DNA of 12,267 bases from positions 1 to 12,267 of the forward strand of contig CAJUDS010000029.1 in the NCBI GenBank assembly GCA_910585345.1, in the 5' to 3' direction. Below, in pieces: positions 6,766 through 12,267 of this stretch. How positions within the stretch are numbered: the first letter of the stretch is position 1; the number at the start of each line of letters is the position of its first letter. The stretch comes from an uncultured Lachnospiraceae bacterium (GTDB lineage Bacteria > Bacillota > Clostridia > Lachnospirales > Lachnospiraceae). The notes below the pieces were generated by a model. It saw only the letters and a list, made by a program, of their open reading frames with translations. It was not told the origin of the DNA and searched no databases. The translations under genes were made by a program, and so were the position numbers.

Positions 6766-7406
6766 ATGCTGACGCGGGAGCAGAATATATTTTTAGCAAA
6801 GAAAACTTTTGTAGAATTAGTGTACAATACTGCATATATTGAGGGATGTAATGTTACATTCCCACAGACACAGACCATTATAGACGGAGCGGTAGTAAAT
6901 GGAGTAACAGTAGATGATATACAAACAGTTCTCAATTTACGCGATGCATGGAAATATTGTATTGACCATATTGACAGCCCGCTGGATTTGGAATATCTGT
7001 AAAATAAATGAATTTGTGTCCAGAAATGAAAGTTTACAATGGGGAGCATTGCGAACCGGAACGGTGGGAGTTGGTGATTTTGTGCCATCAATTCCCGTGA
7101 AAGAAAAAGTTATGGAGGAATTGAGCAAAATTGCGGAAATTTGCGGAAATAAATGACTGTATAGAAAGAGCAGTTGAATATTTTGCATATGTATGCAAAC
7201 AGCAGCTTTTTTGGGATGGAAATAAAAGGACATCTACAATCGTAGCCAGCAAAATTCTGATTGGATCAGGAAATGGTATCTTAACGATTGGAAAGGATAA
7301 TGCTGAAGAATTTAATAGTACTTTACATAATTGGTATTTAAAGGATGAATTACAACCATTGAAAAATTGTCGTAAAAAGTGTATAAAGACATTAAATTTA
7401 GGGTAG
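6766..7406 (+). pseudogene. Fic-domain protein gene, broken by two small lesions
   Basis: The ATG at 6766 has GGAGG at 6756-6760. Three successive frames join into one ~210-aa Fic protein. The N-terminus holds the inhibition-helix motif T22-x-x-x-E26-G27 (NTAYIEG), as in self-inhibited Fic proteins. Near 6995 the frame changes; restoring an AT to give GAATATATCTGT rejoins EYICKINEF. At 7131-7150 the block TTGCGGAAAT is exactly duplicated in tandem; with one copy removed the frame reads SKIAEINDCIERA. The Fic loop QLFWDGNKR lies at 7203-7229. The canonical motif is H-x-F-x-(D/E)-G-N-x-R, so the catalytic His is Gln here. Such Q-variant loops occur in relatives and may lack AMP transferase activity. 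The gene is AT-rich and bordered upstream by repeat copy 2. Confidence 0.85.
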
Positions 7407-7462
7407 AAGGATTCATTTAACATAGGAAAATATAGAAAAGTTGTATCTATTATCTGTAAAAG

Positions 7463-7663
7463 ATGCAGGATTTTGTGATGGAATTTAGTAAAATAATTCC
7501 AAGTGGAAACAAAATAGATGTTGGCTATTTTAAAAATATGATTAAAATAGCTGCTTCCGCAATCATAAATTTGATAGATGAACAGTACAGGGAAACGCAG
7601 AACACAGGAAAATTTGAAAAACTGCGAATAAAAATATTCCAAAATCAGATCGTCGAATCGTAA
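7463..7663 (+). CDS. Small unrecognised ORF (66 aa), doubtful
   Basis: The frame encodes a lysine/isoleucine-rich peptide containing SGNKIDVGYFKNMIKIAASA and a helical C-terminus. It starts 57 bp after the fic pseudogene and shares its low GC. No ribosome binding site is visible before the ATG. It could be a remnant of a gene once following fic. I recognise no domain. Confidence 0.3.
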   Translation: MQDFVMEFSKIIPSGNKIDVGYFKNMIKIAASAIINLIDEQYRETQNTGKFEKLRIKIFQNQIVES

Positions 7664-7759
7664 TCTTCAGGAATGGCATAAGTGAAGAAAAAGCATTTCA
7701 TTTCGAAACAGATGTAGTTGTCCTGCCTTGCACTGATCAGGCAGGCCGGGGAGAACTGC

Positions 7760-7903
7760 ATGGAGATCATCAAAGAGAAGCACATGCTATATTTTTTGAA
7801 TATACTGCTGGACCGCACGCGGGAGAAGACGATGGGATTTAACAGGGAAAGTCTGTGCCGCGTGAGGGATATTTTAAAAGAACGGTATGACATCAAGAGC
7901 TGA
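7760..7903 (+). CDS. Small hypothetical protein (47 aa)
   Basis: The ATG at 7760 has GGGGAG at 7748-7753 with a 6-base gap, a much better start than the in-frame ATG at 7718. The product is MEIIKEKHMLYFLNILLDRT followed by a basic tail ending RDILKERYDIKS. It is helical, charged and without a signal peptide. GC rises here, so this is the first ORF on the core-chromosome side of the composition boundary. A T7 run follows the stop (7928-7934), but the stem before it is weak. The family is unknown; it could be real or the 3' end of a degraded gene. Confidence 0.4.
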   Translation: MEIIKEKHMLYFLNILLDRTREKTMGFNRESLCRVRDILKERYDIKS

Positions 7904-8004
7904 GAGCGGTAAAAGCGCTGCGGCGTGTTTTTTTGCCAGTCATAGGGACAAAAACCGGCGGCATATGATAAAAAGAGAATAAAGCGAGAAAAGGGGCGGC
8001 CCGT

Positions 8005-8799
8005 ATGAAAGTTGGGAAATGGATGAAACGGATGGTAATTCTTGACCTGCTTGCGCTGGGGCTGCTTTTTTTGGCGCGTTTTGAGCGGGCGGAGACGGCG
8101 CGGCAGACGGCGTCGTCAAATACGCAGGCTGTTTTGGCTGCGGGTGCGGCAGAGGAGAATGGTTTCTGGGATTTTGCAGAGAGCATGGAGACGGAAGCCG
8201 CCGCTGACGCAGCGGGAAGGGGCAACGCGGCGGGACGGAATATGCCGGGACGTATCGCCATTACGTTTGACGACGGCCCGCATCCCCGCTATACGGAAAA
8301 GCTGCTTGACGGACTGGCGCAGCGGGGCGTGAAAGCGACCTTTTTTGTGACGGGCGCCAATGTGGAGAAATACCCGGAGATTATAAAGCGGATGCAGGAA
8401 GAGGGCCACCTGATTGGCAACCATACATATCATCATGTGCAGCTTACCGCCGCCAATGAAAAGCAGTTCCGGGAGGAAATTATTTCGACGAATGAGGCCA
8501 TCCGCGAAGTCACGGGAGAGGACACGGCCTATATCCGCCCGCCTTACGGTTCCTGGAACAAAAAATATGAAGAAGAGCTGAACATGTTTCCCGTGCTCTG
8601 GACGATCGATCCCAGAGACTGGTGTTCAGACGACGCGGCCTGCATAGTCAGAAATACGATCGCCAGGATCAAGGACAATGACATTATTCTGATGCATGAC
8701 CAGTATAAGTCCAGCGTGGACGCTGCGCTGGAAATCGTGGACGAACTGCAGAAAGAGGGGTATGAGTTTGTAACGGTGGAGGAATTATTGTTTGACTAG
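8005..8799 (+). CDS. Polysaccharide deacetylase (NodB homology, CE4), membrane-anchored
   Basis: The 264-aa protein has a basic N-terminus, one hydrophobic segment (about 10-24) acting as signal anchor or uncleaved signal, a low-complexity Ala/Glu linker (28-80), then a NodB domain. All CE4 motifs are present: TFDDGP at 87-92 (catalytic base D89, metal ligand D90), H140-TYH-H144 (metal ligands), RPPYG at 178-182, DPRDW at 202-206, and ILMHD with H231. The enzyme should therefore be active, removing N-acetyl groups from peptidoglycan or another surface glycan outside the membrane; the substrate cannot be read from sequence. The start follows an AAAAGGGGCGG stretch. It is monocistronic, with a hairpin after the stop. 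Confidence 0.93.
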   Translation: MKVGKWMKRMVILDLLALGLLFLARFERAETARQTASSNTQAVLAAGAAEENGFWDFAESMETEAAADAAGRGNAAGRNMPGRIAITFDDGPHPRYTEKLLDGLAQRGVKATFFVTGANVEKYPEIIKRMQEEGHLIGNHTYHHVQLTAANEKQFREEIISTNEAIREVTGEDTAYIRPPYGSWNKKYEEELNMFPVLWTIDPRDWCSDDAACIVRNTIARIKDNDIILMHDQYKSSVDAALEIVDELQKEGYEFVTVEELLFD

Positions 8800-8831
8800 C
8801 TTTTGTCTTGGAACACACCTCCCTCTATTTG

Positions 8832-8865
8832 CGCACAAAAACGAAAAATTGATTTGTGTGGGCTT
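8832..8865 (+). terminator. Probable terminator after the deacetylase gene
   Basis: CGCACAAA (8832-8839) pairs with TTTGTGTG (8853-8860), including one G-T pair, with a 13-base loop and then GGCTTTT. The weak T-run keeps confidence moderate. Confidence 0.45.
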
Positions 8866-8878
8866 TTGCGGAAATGTA

Positions 8879-8907
8879 TTGCTTCCGAACTGGAAAAAAG
8901 GTATAAT
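8879..8907 (+). promoter_or_regulatory. Sigma-A type promoter for the chemoreceptor operon
   Basis: TTGCTT (8879-8884), a 17-bp spacer and a perfect TATAAT (8902-8907), about 110 bp before the chosen start. I see no sigma-28 type motility promoter. Confidence 0.55.
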
Positions 8908-9015
8908 AAAACAGGAATGATTACTGACTGATTTGTATCATTTAGACAATGAGACAACAGGCGCAGGCTGTATGGCATGTGCAGGATGAATGTAAAGAAA
9001 AAATGGCGGTGGGAT

Positions 9016-11031
9016 ATGAAAAAGCAAACACAAAAGAAAAATAGCACGGTTTCAATCAAGCTGAAGCTGCTGGGGATTATACTGCCGGTAGTGATCGGCA
9101 TTATGGTACTGCTGGTAGGCGTTTCCTATTTTATTTCCAGAAATATCATTACGGAATATTCTCAGAATCTGCTGCGCTCTTCCATTGACAATCAGGCAAA
9201 TGAGATTGAAGCGTGGCTGAACGAGAATTTGTCGGCGTTCCAGATGGCCAAGCAGGCCATCGAACAGACGCAGCCCGGGCAGGAACAGCTGCAGCAGATA
9301 TTGGACAGTTATTATGGATTTAACGATAATTACCCAAACGGCCTGTATATTGCGGACGCGGAGGGGAATATGATGACGGCTTCCGGTTCGGCAAAGACGG
9401 AAGCGGACCCCAGGCAGTCGTTGTGGTACCGCAGCGGTATGACCCGCTGGAATATGGGCTTTACAGGGGCCTATACCAATGAAGAGGGACAGGCCGTGAT
9501 CAGCGCGTCCGGTATTCTCAAAGACGGCTCCGGTGTTATCAAGGTGATTTCCGCCGATCTGACGCTCGAGAGAATCAGCATCATCGTAAACAGTTTTATT
9601 GAAATGGAGCAGGCGCAGGCATTTCTTGTGAGCGCTTCGGAGGGGACGATTCTGGCGCATCATGACACGTCTCTGATTTCCACGAGGTTGAGCGAGTCGG
9701 ACGACGGCTTCCTGCGGGATGTCGGGGAGCGGGTAGCGCAGGACGACTTTAAAATGGCGGAAATAGACGGCAATATGACGGCTTTTGTGGAAATACAGGG
9801 GACAGACTTTATTCTTGTGTCTTATATCCCGACGCATGTGATCTATGCCGACATCGAGCATGTCAGGACGCTGATGATTCTGATTGGTCTCGTGTCGGTC
9901 GCAGTGCTTGCCCTGTTAATCGAGCGTGTGGTGCACATGGTAATCCGGCCGGTGAGAGAGCTGACAAGTGTGATTACGGCAATGACGGACGGGGATTTTA
10001 CCCTGCATGTGAAATCGGCGCATAATGATGAGATCGGCGTTATGAGCAGAAGCCTGGAAAAATTTATCCAGTCTATGCGTATGATGTTTGCTTCGATCCA
10101 TGTGGTATCGCACAGGCTGAACCGGCAGGCCGACAGCAGCAACACGGTGTCCGGACAGATGTACGACGCTTCCAGGTCGCAGAGCATTTCGATGAAAGAG
10201 CTGAATACTACGGTGGAACAGCTTTCCCGCTCTGTCAATGAGATTGCGGATAATGCCGCGACGCTGGCGTCCGTTGCCGCCGACACGCGGGAGGACGGCC
10301 GTCAGGTGGGCGATAAGATGAAGGAGACTGTGGAGGTTTCCGTACAGGGCAGAGAAGACATGCACCGTTTGAGCGAGGCCATGCGGGAGATTGACGAGTC
10401 CGTGCGCAGACTGCAGGAGGAGATTGACAGAGTAGGGAAGGCTTCTGTGGAGATCAATAAGATTACCGGTGTGATCGGTGAGATCGCGGAGCAGACCAAT
10501 CTGCTTTCGCTGAACGCTTCGATTGAGGCGGCCAGGGCGGGAGAAGCCGGAAAGGGCTTTGCCGTGGTGGCAATGGAAATCGGACAGCTTGCCAATACAA
10601 GTACGGATGCGGTACATAATATCGAAAACCTGATTGAAGAGATCAATAAGCTGGTACAAAACACCGTCCGGCAGACGCAGGAGAGCGTAAGCAGTATCAA
10701 CGACAGCAGCGCGCTCATAGGAGACGCGCTTATAACGTTCGATACAATCTTTGGCAATATTGACACGGTAAACGCTCTGGTGGAGCAGATGGCGGAAAAG
10801 ATCGGGAAGGTAGACGACGTGGCGGGCAATGTGGCGGCGATATCGCAGCAGCAGGCGGCAAGTTCGGAGGAAATTCTTGCTACATCGGAAACGATGGTGC
10901 AGCATGCCGACCAGATCACGGCGGACAGCCAGGTGGTGTCGAAGGGGGCAGGGGAGCTGACTGCCTCCGCAAAAGAATTATTCGATCATGTGGGAAAATT
11001 CAAGATAGAGAAGGGAGCCGGACAGCGATGA
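9016..11031 (+). CDS. Methyl-accepting chemotaxis protein (dCache-HAMP-MA)
   Basis: A 671-aa chemoreceptor from the ATG at 9016, which is chosen because it has a GGCGGTGGG stretch upstream and gives a short basic N-terminus before the membrane helix. In-frame ATGs at 8977 and 8986 would add 13 or 10 residues. TM1 spans about 18-40. A large extracellular dCache-like domain (about 45-285) contains DPRQSLWY and VISADLTLER; Ser replaces the Arg that precedes WY in amino-acid-binding dCache receptors. TM2 spans about 286-310, then HAMP (about 308-365). The cytoplasmic coiled coil has a canonical tip at about 489-522 (IAEQTNLLSLNASIEAARAG, then KGFAVVA). There is no C-terminal CheR-binding pentapeptide. 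It signals to CheA/CheW. The stop overlaps the next start as ATGA. Confidence 0.95.
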   Translation: MKKQTQKKNSTVSIKLKLLGIILPVVIGIMVLLVGVSYFISRNIITEYSQNLLRSSIDNQANEIEAWLNENLSAFQMAKQAIEQTQPGQEQLQQILDSYYGFNDNYPNGLYIADAEGNMMTASGSAKTEADPRQSLWYRSGMTRWNMGFTGAYTNEEGQAVISASGILKDGSGVIKVISADLTLERISIIVNSFIEMEQAQAFLVSASEGTILAHHDTSLISTRLSESDDGFLRDVGERVAQDDFKMAEIDGNMTAFVEIQGTDFILVSYIPTHVIYADIEHVRTLMILIGLVSVAVLALLIERVVHMVIRPVRELTSVITAMTDGDFTLHVKSAHNDEIGVMSRSLEKFIQSMRMMFASIHVVSHRLNRQADSSNTVSGQMYDASRSQSISMKELNTTVEQLSRSVNEIADNAATLASVAADTREDGRQVGDKMKETVEVSVQGREDMHRLSEAMREIDESVRRLQEEIDRVGKASVEINKITGVIGEIAEQTNLLSLNASIEAARAGEAGKGFAVVAMEIGQLANTSTDAVHNIENLIEEINKLVQNTVRQTQESVSSINDSSALIGDALITFDTIFGNIDTVNALVEQMAEKIGKVDDVAGNVAAISQQQAASSEEILATSETMVQHADQITADSQVVSKGAGELTASAKELFDHVGKFKIEKGAGQR

Positions 11032-12023
11032 AAAGTAAAAATTTCGTAAAAAAAACCGCACTATGGGCGGCGGTGATTCTTCTGGCGGCCGCGGCTCTGA
11101 CAGGCTGTGGCAGACAGACGGCCCAGTCTCATAAAGAGGTCAGAATATTCCTGAGTTTAAACCAAATGGATACCTTTCGGCAGACGCTGGTGGACGCGGC
11201 TGCGGCAAGAGCCGCGCAGCAGGGCGCGCAGCTCACGGTGGAAGATGCGCAGGGGTCTATTGAAACGCAGGTAGCGCAGATTAAGCAGGCGGCTGCGGAA
11301 GGATATGATGTGATACTGTGCAGCGCGGTTTCTACGGATACGGCGGTGGAGCTGAAGGCCTGCGCCGGGGAGATTCCGGTAGTTTTCTTCAACAGTTGTC
11401 CGGACGACAAATATCTCGAAGCGGGGAAGTACATTTATGCCGGGTCCGACGAGCAGGTGGCCGGACAGTTTCAGGCGGAATATGTACTGGAACAGATGGC
11501 GGACAAGGACGAAATCAATGTGGCGCTGATTAAGGGGCCAAAGTTCCATTCCGCGACGCTTGGCAGAACGAACGGCATCAAACGGACGCTGGAGGCAAGC
11601 GGGAAGAAGATCAATTATGTGTTTGAGGACAGCGCTGCCTGGGATACGGAGCAGGCGAGGGAACTGTTTGCGCTGTTTCTGCAGACAGGGGTTTCCGCGG
11701 ACTGCGTGCTCTGTAACAATGACGCTATGGCTCTCGGCGTAGTGGAGGCGTGCAGAGAGGCCGGAGTCGACTGCAGTACGCTTCCGATTCTGGGCGTGGA
11801 CGCCACTGCGGATGGCTGTGCGGCGATCCGCAGCGGAGAGATGGCGTTTACCGTTTACCAGTCCGGGCTTGGGCAGGGCGAAGCGGCAGTGGACGCGGCC
11901 ATCTGCCTGGCCACGGGAGCGGATATGGACGCTCTTGCGGGTCTGAGCGAGGACGGCAGATACGTCTGGGTGGACTTTGAAAAGGTGGACAGCGGTAATG
12001 TGGCGGAGTATGCGGCGAAGTAG
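11028..12023 (+). CDS. Sugar-type periplasmic-binding lipoprotein (Peripla_BP_4, RbsB/MglB-like)
   Basis: The 331-aa protein has a signal peptide with lipobox LTGC (C27), so it is a membrane-anchored lipoprotein. The two-lobed binding-protein fold shows in IETQVAQIKQAAAEGYDVIL (about 72-92), IPVVFFN (about 116-122), the hinge-side NNDAMALG and LGVDATADGCAAIRSGE, all typical of ribose/galactose-type binding proteins. The ATG overlaps the chemoreceptor stop (ATGA), so translation is coupled. No ABC permease or ATPase follows in the window. The pairing suggests that the lipoprotein delivers its ligand signal to the receptor's outer domain, as MglB and RbsB do with Trg in E. coli. A transport role with genes elsewhere is also possible. 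The ligand is unknown. Confidence 0.93.
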   Translation: MKSKNFVKKTALWAAVILLAAAALTGCGRQTAQSHKEVRIFLSLNQMDTFRQTLVDAAAARAAQQGAQLTVEDAQGSIETQVAQIKQAAAEGYDVILCSAVSTDTAVELKACAGEIPVVFFNSCPDDKYLEAGKYIYAGSDEQVAGQFQAEYVLEQMADKDEINVALIKGPKFHSATLGRTNGIKRTLEASGKKINYVFEDSAAWDTEQARELFALFLQTGVSADCVLCNNDAMALGVVEACREAGVDCSTLPILGVDATADGCAAIRSGEMAFTVYQSGLGQGEAAVDAAICLATGADMDALAGLSEDGRYVWVDFEKVDSGNVAEYAAK

Positions 12024-12030
12024 CGGCCGC

Positions 12031-12090
12031 ATGGAAATCAAATTTTTAGGGACATCCGGAATCGGTTTTCCTAGGCACTGCCCGGCATAA
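12031..12090 (+). pseudogene. Interrupted N-terminus of a metallo-beta-lactamase-fold hydrolase (tentative)
   Basis: Seven bases after the lipoprotein stop, an ATG opens MEIKFLGTSGIGFPRHCPA, then TAA. The M-E-I-K-F-L-G-T-S-G-x-G-x-P start is typical of MBL-fold hydrolases of the PhnP type, which are usually 230-280 aa. The frame stops where similarity to the dispersed repeat begins (about 12079). The simplest reading is a gene interrupted by that element, possibly continuing beyond the window. Only 19 codons are visible, so family assignment is tentative. Confidence 0.45.
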
Positions 12091-12267
12091 TTTCTGTGCG
12101 TACGCCGGGCAGAAAAGACTGCATTTTCTAATAGCCCGCGCGTGTTGTTCCAGGGATTGCGACGAAGCCGGCCTATACGCGCCGTCCAGGCGCGGGCGGC
12201 CTTTTCCGGACTTCCGTGTCCGGAAACTGCTGTCTGTGAGCGGACAATAAGAAAATTCTAATCTTTC
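12079..12267 (-). repeat. Dispersed structured repeat, copy 3 (inverted, diverged, cut by window edge)
   Basis: Aligned to the reverse complement of copy 1, this stretch matches at many blocks in the same order: AATTTCTGT near 12089, CGGGC near 12106, TTTCTAA near 12125, GTGT near 12142, CGCC-TCC near 12180, and the hairpin region GTCCGG-AACTGCTG-CTG at 12218-12236. TAAGAAA-TTCT follows near 12249. Identity in the last 95 bases is roughly 75% by eye with a few one-base indels. The hairpin is kept at 12203-12226 (arms TTTCCGGAC / GTCCGGAAA). Extra GC-rich inverted arms occur at 12079-12086/12104-12111 and 12134-12141/12190-12197. The element's other end lies beyond the window. Confidence 0.7.

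Noticed and set aside
7904..7935. Intrinsic terminator after the 47-aa ORF
   Set aside because: A T7 run is present, but the stem before it pairs over only about four bases.
9052..10919. Long antisense frames over the chemoreceptor gene
   Set aside because: They are shadows of a GC-rich gene in other frames; the plus-strand protein has complete MCP architecture.
11157..12041. 294-codon minus-strand frame over the binding-protein gene
   Set aside because: It is His/Arg-rich shadow composition opposite a clear lipoprotein.
1378..12267. CRISPR array formed by the repeat copies
   Set aside because: Three copies several kilobases apart, ~295 bp long and in mixed orientation, do not resemble a CRISPR array; no short regularly spaced repeats occur.

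Overview
The window looks like chromosome from a Gram-positive anaerobe of the Clostridia, most likely Lachnospiraceae-like. This is inferred from gene style: a clostridial-type RHS locus, Rpn/PD-(D/E)XK transposase-like genes, a dCache chemoreceptor and a lipobox sugar-binding protein. No rRNA, tRNA or other taxonomic marker is present. Base composition splits the window in two. Positions 1 to about 7700 are a mosaic of AT-rich cargo and decayed sequence. From about 7750 to the right edge the DNA is visibly more GC-rich and holds intact housekeeping-type genes.

Region by region: (1) 2-1348 is the 3' end of an RHS-family polymorphic toxin gene whose C-terminal domain reads as an ADP-ribosyltransferase of the pierisin/scabin type. 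It overlaps by one base a 135-aa candidate immunity gene, which is followed after 4 bp by a NADAR (YbiA/DUF1768) gene. Characterised NADAR proteins reverse ADP-ribosylation of guanosine, so the toxin and a possible reversal enzyme are adjacent. (2) 1378-1672 is a ~295-bp repeat with a strong internal hairpin. (3) 1673-4200 is mostly non-coding, decayed DNA. Only scraps are recognisable: an RHS YD-repeat, an IS3-type transposase end and degenerate tandem units. (4) 4229-5074 is an intact Rpn-type PD-(D/E)XK nuclease gene with a hairpin over its ribosome binding site and a good terminator. (5) 5890-5152, minus strand, is a P-loop ATPase gene broken by a one-base shift at a G5 run and cut short after Walker B. 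(6) 6149-6443 is a second, directly repeated copy of the 295-bp element. (7) 6766-7406 is a Fic gene broken by two small lesions, one an exact 10-bp tandem duplication. (8) 8005-8799 is a NodB-type polysaccharide deacetylase. (9) 9016-12023 is a two-gene operon of a chemoreceptor and a sugar-binding lipoprotein overlapping by ATGA. (10) From about 12079 to the right edge is a third, diverged and inverted copy of the repeat, which appears to interrupt a metallo-hydrolase-like reading frame after about 17 codons.

The left part is probably an RHS accessory zone in which toxin and immunity cassettes arrive, shuffle and decay. The right part serves cell-wall modification and sugar chemotaxis. The most interesting points are the RHS-ART / immunity / NADAR trio and the hairpin-bearing repeat family, whose third copy shows a compensatory base-pair change and a possible insertion into a gene.
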